Positions 33,094 through 43,277 of a DNA stretch of 64,000 nt are shown piece after piece (positions within the stretch are counted from its first letter, which is position 1; the number at the start of each line of letters is the position of its first letter). The notes under the pieces were generated by a model. That model was not told the origin of the DNA. It made no database searches and worked only from the letters and a program-made list of their open reading frames with translations. Both the position numbers and the translations under genes were made by a program. Origin of the DNA: Myrmaecium sp. VS I D KN 1 (taxonomy: Eukaryota; Ascomycota; Dothideomycetes; Valsariales; Valsariaceae); assembly GCA_019775845.1 (NCBI GenBank), contig JADQAV010000015.1, forward strand, positions 372,001-436,000, read 5' to 3'.

Positions 33094-34647
33094 CTAATGC
33101 ACCACCTCCGCCGCGCGCTCCTCCACAGTCGCTTTAATGCCATCCACCGCCTTGTTGAAGAGTCCGACGATCCCATCGGGATTAGACGCATTCGAAACAG
33201 CAGTCTTCATACCAGTGGTGACGCCGCCATGCTGCGGACCTCCATCGGCAACATCGTCGCTCACCACCGCTCCGTTCGGCCCCTGCCCGCTCACCGTCTT
33301 CTCCACCGGCTTCTCGTTCAACGTGTAGCCGGTGTCGCTCGAGTCTACGAAGGCCTCGATGCCCTCTCCGTTCCTCGGGTAGTTCTTGACGATCTCCTTG
33401 TGCCTCCGCAGCGCCTCTTCCATTTCCTCCCGCGTGACGTCGTTCAGGAAGACGCACTGGCCCAAGGGGCTCGGCACGGCCGCGCGCAGCTTGCCGTCGC
33501 GGGTTTTGAGGATGGCTGTGGTGGCTTGGGCGAGGATGTCGGCGGTGAAGGTGGGATGGTCCATGGAGAGGCCGGCGCGAGAAAAGAGCCCCAGGATCCG
33601 CTTGTGCTCGGCATCAGAGAGGATGCCGCGGCTGTTCGCCAGCGTGGCGCTGAATGCCATGTCGATGGATATGGCATGTCCGTGTCGAAGGGGAACGCTG
33701 GGGATGAGTTCGTGAAGGGGAGACCATCTTCGAGAAGATTAGCAGGAGAAGGCGCGAAAAGTCCGAGAAATCACTTACGTGTGCCCGTACGCGATCACTC
33801 GGTCCAGCATGATCTCGTGTAGGTTTGGTGTCTCAAGCTTGAGCATCTCATGAATTCCCGCCTTGTTAATCTTGTCGGCTGCATCGCGAACCTCCGCGGC
33901 AGCACCGTCCTTGCGGCCGAAACCCGTCTCAATGAGCTGCTCGCAGTACTTGTCCAGTAAGTTGAAAGTGTCGAGATGAGCGCAGGTAGAGATCTTGATG
34001 AGCTCCGCAAACCCGTTGCGGATTTGTGCGAGGGGCAACGTGCGCAGGAAGGTGAAGTCAAGGAAGGTATGCATGGGCGCATGATAGGCACCGAGGCGGT
34101 TTTTGTAGTTGCCATAGTTGACGGCGACTTTGATACTGACAGAGGCATCGATCAGACCGATGACTGTCGTAGGGATGCGGATATAGTTGGTGTTTCTTCG
34201 GTAAGCGGCGCATGCGAAGCTGCGGTCGAATGTTAGTCTCTCTTCAACATTGGGGATGCGTACGACTCACCCAGCCACGTCGGTAACAAGACCGCCTCCG
34301 ACCACTAACACCGGCTCCTTCCTGATGATCCCAAACTCGGTCATAGAGTCCACGATGCTCAACAATGTGTCCATCGATTTGGCCTTCTCGCCGATCATGG
34401 TCTTGTGGATCTTGAGCTCAATATTGTGATGATCAAAGTACTCTTGCATCTCATTGCCGTACAGATTGAAAATGTTCAAGTCCATCACGGCAAGGCAGCG
34501 GCCCCATTTCTGGTAGCAGTCTGCCAGTTGCTTGTTGTGCTTGTGGAAGACACCGTCCAAGAAAGTGAAGTCGTACTCGATCTTCTCGTACCCCTCAACG
34601 TGGAAACCATTGCTGGTCTCGTTGACCGTAGCCTTCATGTCGGACAT
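33094..34647 (-). CDS. Desmethyl-4-deoxygadusol synthase (MysA-like sugar phosphate cyclase)
   Basis: Predicted first enzyme of mycosporine synthesis: it cyclises sedoheptulose 7-phosphate to desmethyl-4-deoxygadusol, using NAD and a metal. The coding sequence is complement(33094..33727, 33779..34219, 34271..34647), 483 aa, with two 51-nt introns. It belongs to the dehydroquinate synthase-like fold: [20 protein letters not shown] is the nucleotide-binding loop, followed by [21 protein letters not shown]. Metal-site segments include GFAELIKIS and [14 protein letters not shown] (287-300), which fit the EVS/DDGS branch rather than true dehydroquinate synthase. The pairing with an O-methyltransferase and an ATP-grasp gene settles DDGS over EVS. 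After about residue 400 it has a roughly 80-residue non-catalytic tail ending in a charged helix. It is divergent from the methyltransferase gene. Confidence 0.88.
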
Positions 34648-35664
34648 CTTGACTTTGCGGAAAGAAGAGGAAATGTGTTTTGAGCGGAGTAAAGGAGGGG
34701 AGGAAAGGTCACTTGAAAGTGTTCAATCTGACGATACGGAAACCGGGAGTTCAGGGGGCATATAAATGAGACCTTGCCAGCTCGGCAGATGAGGAGTCAC
34801 GGGAAGGCGTGCTTGACACCAGACGAGGAGTTGCCATGCTAACAAAACACCCATGCCGCGTTAACTAACGTCTCGCGGTGAGCTTGATGATGTCTTCGCG
34901 AGACCGCTTAGGCAGGGGTTGCGTGTCAACCAGGGGGGTTTTCCGCAGCCCTGGCGCATGTGGAGAGCTTTTCCATTCTACAGAAGGGCCAATTGGGATG
35001 GAGATCCGGGGCAGGTGGAAAAGTCATGATGTAGTGGTCGCTTATAGATCGCCGGAGGGATGGAAGACCTGAAGGAAAGGAAGAAACGTGGTGCAAGCAG
35101 AGCGGTTGCGAAGACGAGATGTTGTCGTCAGGCACATGCCGCCGAGAGCCCAAGGGATGTGAATGGCGCAAACAAAGTCAGATCCGGTCAAGATCTGGCA
35201 AGGATGATCGACGGATGCATCTCCCCATCGTCCCGCGCCAGCTCGGGTATCTTGGATTGGTTCAGGGCGGCGGCAGGCGGGTAGATTGGGTGTGGCGAAA
35301 ACGGGCTTGGTCGTGTGGTAGGCTGTGTCAGTCTCCACAAAGTGCATTCTCTTAGCGTGCCCGATGGACCCACCCAAGCCACCTCCAGTAAGCTACCCCG
35401 CTGCTTTGCCCTCGGGATGGAGCTACCCCTCGTTCTGCCTAACAAGCGATGAGCTCCTGGAGATCGAGCGGATGATCCCTTTCCCGTGATTCGATCTGTG
35501 AATAGACATTAGTTTGCGGAGCATCTTCGATTCGTAGTCTCGGGTTTTCATTCCTTCAAAGTTTCTCATACCACCTTGCATTCACCGGTGCTTTGTCTGC
35601 TGCTTCCCTTCTTTTCCTCGATCACTCTCCCGGACTCTTCCTTGCTCCCCCTAATTTTTCAAAA
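34648..35664. promoter_or_regulatory. Shared divergent promoter of the mycosporine genes
   Basis: 1,017 bp separate the start codons of the DDG synthase (-) and O-methyltransferase (+) genes. A TATA-like CATATAAATG at 34759-34768 lies about 115 bp from the synthase start and can be read on either strand. CT-rich DNA (35585-35660) precedes the methyltransferase start. CCCCT/AGGGG stress-element-like words occur near 34913 and 34936. No open frame here is convincing. Joint control of the two genes is inferred. Confidence 0.5.
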
Positions 35665-36665
35665 ATGCCCAGCTTCGACCAGAGCAAAGCTTACGCCGTC
35701 CAAGAGGAGGTCTTTTTCGACGACGGACGGGAGATCGAACTGCTGCACTACATCTACGGCCGATCCGACATCGACGAGCTACGCGGTTCTCCAATCCGCG
35801 TCCTCGCCGCCATCGATGAATTCGCACGTACGAAAAAGTACCTGATGAATGTTGGCGAGGATAAGGGCAAGATCGTATGCGATCTGATCAGGGAGGTGAA
35901 GCCTCAAGTGATGGTGTGCTGAACCCGTAGATTGCATAGTCACGATGGCCGTGCAAGAGAATAACCAGCTGATTTACCCCCAGGTCGAGCTTGGTGGTTA
36001 TATCGGTTACTCATGTATCCTATTTGGCTCAACAGTCGCCGCCGCAAGCGGATCCTCCGCTCGCTACTATAGCCTCGAAAGGAACCCAGAGTTCGCCGCC
36101 GTGATCATGTCGCTGGTCGACTTAGCCGGGCTCTCAAACACCGTCTCGGTCATCGTAGGGCCGAGCGACGCCAGCATCAAGCGCCTTCATGCTTCAGGCG
36201 CTCTGGATCGCATCGACCTGATGTTCTTGGACCATTACAAGCCCGCCTACACGACGGACTTGAAGCTCTGCGAGGAGCTGGGACTGATACGGCCGGGCTC
36301 CGTCCTCGCGGCTGACAACGTGATTAAGCCAGGCAACCCGCCGTATCTGGAGTATGTGCGGAGTAGTGTTGAAGAGAAGAGAGAGGCTATGGCGAAGGTT
36401 GGTGCACAAGGAGGGAACGACGGCGTGGACGAGAGGTTTGCTGAGAAGACGAGCAAGCAATATGTCAGAAGGGAAGGCGAGGCCAAGCTGGATACGGCCA
36501 GGAGAGGCAATCCAAACCTAATCTATCAAAGCCAACTGGTGGAGAGTTTTGAGCCCACGGGTGTAAAGGTATGTTATCTCGCTTTATGGGGGGTTAAGAA
36601 TGAAGATGCTAATGCGAATGCAGGATGCTGTGGAAATCACGAGGTGTGTTGGGGAAGACCAATGA
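35665..36665 (+). CDS. O-methyltransferase of the mycosporine cluster (MysB-like)
   Basis: Predicted to methylate desmethyl-4-deoxygadusol to 4-deoxygadusol with S-adenosylmethionine. The coding sequence joins 35665..35913, 35984..36568 and 36624..36665 (291 aa). Intron 1 is 70 nt (GTGTGC..CCCAG) and intron 2 is 55 nt (GTATGT..TGCAG). The fold is catechol-O-methyltransferase type: VELGGYIGYSCILFG is the SAM loop (about 84-98), YYSLERNPEFAAVI the second strand, LDRIDLMFLDHYKPAY the metal/catalytic strand, and LAADNVIKPGNP the third metal site. The short last exon gives the family ending DAVEITRC. COMT proteins of this type in fungi are near 270-290 residues, so it is full length. The RIP'd transposon begins about 125 bp after its stop codon. 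Confidence 0.87.
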
Positions 36666-36810
36666 AGTTATCGGGGTTCGACAGTGTATTGCCATCGCCG
36701 GTGGTTAGCTTACGCCATGCATGTGGCTTGAGATCCTGGTTTACACGAATGGAAGACTGTCCCGGGGCTGTTTTTTCCCTGCAACAAGACGTGCATTATT
36801 CTTGCTTGCA

Positions 36811-36897
36811 AGTGATCGCGGAAATCGGCGGATTTCTCCGTAATATTAACAGAGAACGCGTTTATATAAGAATCGCTAGTAAAGCTATTTCGTATTA
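36811..36897 (+). repeat. Left terminal inverted repeat, core
   Basis: Starts AGTGATCGCGGAAATCGGC and is the less mutated of the two ends. It pairs with 40378-40464 in inverted orientation, 84 of 87 bases identical. Similarity continues outward to about 36791 and inward to about 36937. Confidence 0.9.
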
Positions 36898-39800
36898 ATA
36901 TTAGTACATAACTAGTATAAATTAATATATATATACTTCCTATTATAATATATAGTATTAAGGCCTTTTTCTAGTATTCTTATCACTTTATTATCGCCGT
37001 CGTTAATATACTTATACTACAGCTCCCTTAGTATTAACTTAATACTATCCTTTATAAGTATTACTACTATACGAAGCTTAGCGATATCTATTATCTAATA
37101 CTCTTAATTAATAAGATAGCGATCTATATAATTATTACTAATATAAAGAAATATAGTATCTTATACTTAACTAACTATAATAACGCGTAATATAGCTTTA
37201 TAAAGCTTATATACTTAGTTATATAGTAGTTCCTTATAGAACTACTCGCCTATTAACTTAATTTATACTTAGAAGAGCTAATAAATAAGATTATAATAGA
37301 GTTTAAAATATAGTATTTAACTTTAATAATTAGTCGCGCTTTTTAAGAGCTAGGGATCTTATAAAAAGTTCTATAATACTAAGCTATTTAGAGAAACGCG
37401 GACGCCCGCTTTCTATATAATTATAAAATAGTATAATACTATCTAGACTAGCTAGTATTTATAAATAAGTCTATAATTAATAAGAAGATATTATACTAAC
37501 GATATAGCTAGTTACTATAAAGAATACTAGCTATATAAAGTATTAAGCTATATTACTTAAATTAGTAGAGTATTTTATATATATATAATTAATAGCTTCC
37601 TAAAGGACTCTCTTATTATATAAGGTTCTATTACTACTAATATCTTTATCTAGTAGCTTAAAGCTATTATTCTCCCTTAATATTACCTCTTTCCTTAGAA
37701 GTAATTAGTTATTATTATAAATAACTACTATATATATTATAACGAGCGTATCTTTAAGGCTTATTAGTAATATAGTATTATCTATAAGTTCCTACCTATA
37801 TATTTACTAGACTTTAACTCTATTAAAACTACTTTTAGCTTATTAAAGTAGTAGTTAAAGAAATAACGCGACGCAGCGCTTATATAAGATAAAAATAATT
37901 ATAAGGAGCGATTTATAGTCTTCCTAGCTATAGTAATATATAAATTTAGTACTAGGATTAACTATTAAAGCCTATTTTTTAAGGCGGGTATAAATATTAA
38001 CTTAATAAATACTAAGGGTTATTTATAGAGCAGATATATAAAGTAAAAGTAGATAGTAGTTAATTTATAGCTATATAAAAACGGCTATCTAGAACTTATT
38101 ATAAACCTTCTTATTAATATATTATCTCTTAAGCTACCTTCTACAGCCGCTACTTATATATAGGCTTCTTATTTATTAAATAGCTGCTTAGTAGTAAGCC
38201 TAGTTATATTACTAAGACTATATTATATAACTAGAGAATCCTAAGATCTAGCGATTTAAGGAGGATTCCTAATTATATAAGCTATATTTTTTAGTTTTCC
38301 TATAGCCTATTACGAAGTCTTAGTATAGTATTAATATTTTTCAGACTTCTACTAGGCGTCTTTTTATAATTATATATATAACTTAATACTAAGTAGTAGA
38401 TATAGAGTTCTAAGGCGGCGAAACCGAAGATAATATATATAAAAAGCGCTTCTAAATATAATATAGTAATATCTACGTCGCTAGTATATTAGGAAAGGTA
38501 TTAATAATCTTCTTAATTAATTATATAATCCCTCGCCTAGTAACTACTAACGCTAGCTCCTTTAGTATATATATCTTTAGTATTTAAAGCGTATAGTATT
38601 TATTATATAAGACGAGCTTTATTATATTAATCTCTATCTTAAAGCGAGGATACTTCGTCGCTATTTAGCTTAGGAACTACTTAAGATATAAACTACTAAG
38701 TAAGGTATTAGGGGGGCTACTTAAGGTATACTATAATAGTAACTTATTCTTATCTATCTTACCTATTAATAGTATCGTTAAAGTCGTCTATATATAGTAT
38801 TAGTATTAAGGTGTAGGCGTAAGAGAGAAGGGCTTAAAATAGCTACTATAATAAGAAACTATAAATATAGTATAAATATTAGTAATTACTTATACCCCTA
38901 GCTTCTTAAGCTCTATATCCTAAGTAATAAGCTTAATTAATATACTATTATTAATAGAGGTAACTCTCCTATAGTATTTAGCTATATAAATAACTTTCTA
39001 TTATAAGCTACTTTACTCTCGCCCGCTTAGATACTTAAAAATACTATAATACTTACTCTAATAGATTTTCTAGGCTATATACTAAATTAGAAGCTACTAT
39101 TTAAACTTAGATCTTAATAGAGGTATTATTTAGAGTATAGTATTTATTACTAATATCTAGATAAAGATATACCGCTTTATAAGAATAGCTAGCCTTCTAA
39201 TATTATAAGAGATAGTAGAGTTTATTAAACTTTAACTATATACTAATTATAAGGTCTATAAGGATATTACTAGTAGTTTAGGCGTCCTTAATTAATATAA
39301 TTATAGTATTCTTTAATAGCTTTTTCTTCTATTAAAATAATAGTATAGATAGTATCTTAAGTAGTAATAGTAGTAGTATTACCTTTTCTATAATACTATT
39401 TACTATACGGGCGTATATAGCGTTAACTATTAATTTAAGATTTATATACTTAATATTAGGCCCTATTTAATACTTTATTATTTCTAATACTTAGTTCTTC
39501 TACTTATTATTACTTCTAATTAATAGAAACTCCGCCTTCTTCTTACTATATTAACTACTACTTTTTAATAATATCTTACGCGTTACTAGATATCTCTTTA
39601 GGCCCCTTTTATTAATATAATAAGTTACTTCTATTATATAAGCGGTACTAATATTATAGAAAGTATTATTAGTAAGATTAATTACTAAAGAGCCCCTTAC
39701 TAACTTAACGCCTTTAAAAACTATTATATAGTTAATTTAAAGGCGAACTACTAGTAATAATAGTAGCGAACTACCTATTAAGATTATAAAATACTATAAA

Positions 39801-39924
39801 TTTACTACTAGTATTATATAAGGTTAGTTTTATATATAAAACGCTATATAACTTAACCTAAATAATTTATCTTAATAACTCTTATTACTATCTAAATCTC
39901 TATTAATAACTCGCGAGGGATTAG

Positions 39925-39999
39925 TAGCTTTAATAGCTTTAATAGCTTTAATAGCTTTAATAGCTTTAATAGCTTTAATAGCTTTAATAGCTTTAATAG
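39925..39999 (+). repeat. 9-bp tandem repeat inside the transposon
   Basis: About eight head-to-tail copies of TAGCTTTAA. They lie in the 3' part of the RIP'd element, followed by TTAGTAGCTAGTAGTAGC-like DNA. The repeat itself has no CA/TG sites left. Confidence 0.9.
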
Positions 40000-40377
40000 A
40001 TTTAGTAGCTAGTAGTAGCTTATTAGTATTAAATATACTCTTACTTATAATATTTACTATAATCTTACTACTACTACTACTTACTACTACTACTATTACT
40101 ACTACTATTACTATTATAGCCGTAGGCTTCTATATACTAAGAGGAACTAATAATATTAAGCGTAGATACTTTAGGATACTTAGTAGTACGGAAGATATAC
40201 GTTTATATAGTTATATTAATATTTTAACGGCGTTATTAATAGTATTATTAGAAGCTTTCTAAGGACGCGAAGAGCGACGCAGCGGTATCTTAAAATATTA
40301 AAAAAGTAATTAGAAGCGATAGGAAGGAAGAAATTAGGTATATATATATATTAAATTAAACTAGTTATATTAAATAC

Positions 40378-40464
40378 TAATACAAAATAGCTTTACTAGC
40401 GATTCTTATATAAACGCGTTCTCTGTTAATATTACAGAGAAATCTGCCGATTTCCGCGATCACT
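40378..40464 (-). repeat. Right terminal inverted repeat, core
   Basis: Inverted partner of the left end. It carries more C-to-T type changes than the left end. Beyond it, CTTATAAGTAAG at 40463-40474 matches the left end's CTTGCTTGCAAG in inverted orientation with RIP-type changes. Confidence 0.9.
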
Positions 40465-40484
40465 TATAAGTAAGAATATGCAAC

Positions 40485-41057
40485 GCTAATAACCGGCTGC
40501 GCTAATATACTGTATATAGATAAATAACCAGGAACTTGCATATAGCCGAACAGGCCTAGTATCTGCATACTGTCCATACTTTGAAATTTTGAATTATCCA
40601 TGCTGGCCCACTACATGAATGTGCCACGAAATCACGTGGGGACGTGATGTGAACATTGGAGTGACGCGCATTCAAGCGGCGGGGAAGTGTAAAAGATCGG
40701 CTCCCGTCCCATCACCGTCAGCGATCTACCTCTATCAGATAGTGAGGGATTAGCGTCGCAATCAGAACATTATCACACTTCCGCCGAACCTCGAGCGAGA
40801 ATCCATGACGTTTACATGTACCGGCCGTCTGTCTACCCCTGCCAAGGCTACGGAACGGTGCTGCAGTCAAAACCCGCGAATCTTTTCCAAGGAATGGACA
40901 TGAAGTAATTTGAAATTGCTGTTTCCGTGGGCCCTGAAGAATAATAGTAACGCTCATGAACTAACTTCTCTCCAGACCTCATTTTCGGGCAGAAGAGCAG
41001 GTTGGAGTCTCCCGTTGAAGATTTGTTCCCTAGAAGCCTCCTGTTCATCGATCCATC
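40485..41057. promoter_or_regulatory. Promoter region of the ATP-grasp gene, abutting the transposon
   Basis: 573 bp between the transposon's right end and the MysC-like start codon. The first 130 bp are somewhat TA-rich, and the rest has normal composition. All upstream control of the ligase gene beyond this point is now transposon. Confidence 0.5.
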
Positions 41058-42557
41058 ATGGCATCTCCAAGCCAACTCCCTCTCTTCACCTCCCTTTACC
41101 AGAAGAACATCCTCCTACTCCTACTGAGCCTCATCGCTCTCCCAATATCAACAGCCATCCTGCTTCTCAGCTGGCTGGTCAACCTCCTCGTCTCCCAGGA
41201 TGTCAGCACCCACGATGAAGTCCCCATCCAACCTCAGGCCCCTTCGAGAAGAAAAACCATCCTCGTCACCGGAGTCTCCATGGCCAAAGGCCTAACCATC
41301 GCCCGGCTCCTCCACCGCTACACCAACTCCCGCGTCATCGGCGCGGATGTCGAACCCTTCCCCTTCACCATCTCACCGGGCGCCGTTTCCACCGCCGTGC
41401 ACACGTACCGTCGCCTCACCGCCCCGGGACCGGGAAACACGCAGCGATACGTGGACGCGCTTCTCCGCATCGCCGAGGAAGAGGACGTCGATCTCTGGAT
41501 CAGCTGTTCCGGCGTGGCCAGCGCCGTGGAGGACGGCGTGGCCAGCGAGGTCTTGGAGAGGGAAGCCGGGGTCAAGAGCGTGCAGTTCGACGCGCGATGG
41601 ACGAGGAGACTGCATGAGAAGGACGAGTTTATGGAGTTTTTGAGGAAGGCTGGCTTGAGAGTGCCTGAGACCTGGCGGGTCGCCTCGCGAGACGAGATGG
41701 AGAGGGTTCTGTTGGGGAGCCAGAAGCAACACGATGACGAAGAGAAGAAGTTCATCATCAAATGCGTAGGCCTCGACGACAAGTCCCGTGCGGACATGAC
41801 GTTGCTGCCCTTGTCGACGGCAGAGCAAACGCGGCGACATCTGAAGGGCATCGACATCTCGGCCGCGAATCCCTGGATCGTGCAGGAGTTCATCCGCGGG
41901 CGGGAATTCTGCACGCATTCGCTCGTCGTCGACGGCGTCGTGAAAGCCTTCGTCGCCTGTCCGTCCGCGGAACTCTTGATGCATTATGAAGCTCTTCCAC
42001 CTGATTCTCTCTTGTCCCAGGCGATGCTGCGGTTCACCGAGCGCGTTGCTAGGGAGGGAGGCGAGCGCTTTACGGGCCATCTGAGCTTCGATTTTCTGGT
42101 CAGGGAAGAGGATCTAGAGGCAAAAGATGGCGAGATACGGTTGTACCCCATCGAATGCAATCCCAGAGCACACACAGCCGTGGTACTCTTCAATGAGACC
42201 AGAGAGATGGCGCAGGTGTATCTGGATATCCTCAAACCCAGCGGGACAAGTCATACCGCACCAATAACGCCATCGCAGCCAAAGAAATGTTACTGGGTCG
42301 GACACGACCTCGTCGTCTGCCTGCCTCTCCTCTTTACTGCCTCTACCTCATCCGGTAGAGCTCTGGTTGAAAGGTTGAAGACACTCCTGGAGCACGTGCT
42401 ATTCTGGAGAGACGGCACGTTCGAGGTCTGGGATCCGCTGCCGTGGTGGTGGCTTTACCACGTTTACTGGCCGGCGAAGTTGATGGAAAGCCTGATCGCA
42501 CGGAGGAGGTGGAGTAGGGCGAATGTGAGCACGACGAAGATGTTTGGTGTCGAGTAA
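41058..42557 (+). CDS. Membrane-anchored ATP-grasp ligase of the mycosporine cluster (MysC-like)
   Basis: Predicted to activate 4-deoxygadusol with ATP and couple it to an amino acid, giving a mycosporine. It is a 499-residue single-exon protein. Residues about 17-46 are strongly hydrophobic (ILLLLLSLIALPISTAILLL), so the enzyme is probably membrane bound. The ATP-grasp core follows: KTILVTGVSMAKGLTIARLL (nucleotide-fold start), EKKFIIKCVG (ATP-binding Lys), PWIVQEFIRGREF, GHLSFDFLV and IECNPRAHT with the Mg-binding Glu/Asn. The C-terminus has WDPLPWWWLYHVYWPAKLM, an aromatic segment that may also contact membrane. Cyanobacterial MysC lacks such an anchor as far as I know. It lies 4.4 kb from its partner gene because of the inserted transposon, and shows no damage. 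Confidence 0.85.
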   Translation: MASPSQLPLFTSLYQKNILLLLLSLIALPISTAILLLSWLVNLLVSQDVSTHDEVPIQPQAPSRRKTILVTGVSMAKGLTIARLLHRYTNSRVIGADVEPFPFTISPGAVSTAVHTYRRLTAPGPGNTQRYVDALLRIAEEEDVDLWISCSGVASAVEDGVASEVLEREAGVKSVQFDARWTRRLHEKDEFMEFLRKAGLRVPETWRVASRDEMERVLLGSQKQHDDEEKKFIIKCVGLDDKSRADMTLLPLSTAEQTRRHLKGIDISAANPWIVQEFIRGREFCTHSLVVDGVVKAFVACPSAELLMHYEALPPDSLLSQAMLRFTERVAREGGERFTGHLSFDFLVREEDLEAKDGEIRLYPIECNPRAHTAVVLFNETREMAQVYLDILKPSGTSHTAPITPSQPKKCYWVGHDLVVCLPLLFTASTSSGRALVERLKTLLEHVLFWRDGTFEVWDPLPWWWLYHVYWPAKLMESLIARRRWSRANVSTTKMFGVE

Positions 42558-43277
42558 TATGTTTTTCTGGAGCTGGCGAGGCGAAAAGGCGCAAGGCTGA
42601 GATCTCGCGCTAAGCGTAGGGCCGAAACACATTATCAAGATCATCCGCTTAGGGGTGTATTTATTCACGCTTCTCCCAAAACCTTCAACCTTTTGGAAGG
42701 TCACGGCAAATATCATAAATAGGTATATTCAAAGCCCCATGTGATCAGCTCAGGACGAAGCCGTTAACACGTCCACGGCCAGATAGCTGTCTTACCGAGC
42801 ATAAGCGCATCCGCATGTGGGCGATCCTCGCAGTTGATGTCACCAAATTGATCCTGTATCGATTGCGCAAGATGACACTTGCAGAACCGTGATAGCAAGT
42901 CGACATCGGCCTGAGCACCGGTTCAAACGGGAATTTAGATAATTAGGGAGCTTCCGGGGTAAACTCATGGCTGTGGAGTACAAAAAAGGGGTCCCGCCGC
43001 CGGCTTGTCATCCCATTGGCTCCCCGGTCAGCCCTTCTCCAGACGAAGCGCGTCATAGACATGTATGTAGGTACATCTTGACCTTCGTGAACAAGATATG
43101 TCTCCAAAGACCTTCAATTGCTTCCCGTTACACCATTCAATGCCCATGAAATAGCCAGAGCTCGTCGATCTGTATACACCACACCTTCTATACAAAAGAC
43201 AATACAGTACCGTACGGACCCAGCTGTTCAAACCACATAGTCACCTCTTCCTTTTCCCCACGCTCTCCACCGCCGCA
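42558..43277. other. Intergenic, promoter of the DUF1769 gene
   Basis: 720 bp with the 3' end of the ATP-grasp gene and the upstream region of the DUF1769 gene. CT-rich DNA at 43240-43275 precedes the next start. I see no other gene. Confidence 0.5.

Larger units (their letters stand above)
36791..40484. mobile_element. RIP-mutated DNA transposon with long terminal inverted repeats
   Basis: A block of about 3.65-3.7 kb is bounded by inverted repeats of about 140 bp (36791-36937 and 40338-40484). In the 87-bp core (36811-36897 against 40378-40464) the two ends differ at only three sites, all C/G to T/A changes. The interior has hardly any CA or TG dinucleotides, is dense in TA, TAG and TAA, and has no open frame of note in any frame. 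These are the marks of repeat-induced point mutation. Inverted rather than direct ends make it a cut-and-paste type DNA element. The superfamily is not clear because the coding region is erased; size and long inverted ends would fit a Mutator-like or hAT-like element. A target-site duplication is not evident; TGCA occurs near both outer edges. Confidence 0.85.

Noticed and set aside
36791-40484. LTR-type element as the cause of the AT-rich block
   Set aside because: The ends are inverted, not direct, so a DNA transposon fits. No long terminal direct repeats were seen.
36791-40484. Centromere or ordinary AT-rich isochore
   Set aside because: Sharp edges, matching inverted ends and CA/TG depletion point to one RIP'd element, not to a regional composition change.
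36770-40500. A clear target-site duplication for the transposon
   Set aside because: TGCA occurs near both outer edges, but the exact ends differ by indels and RIP-type changes, so no duplication can be asserted.
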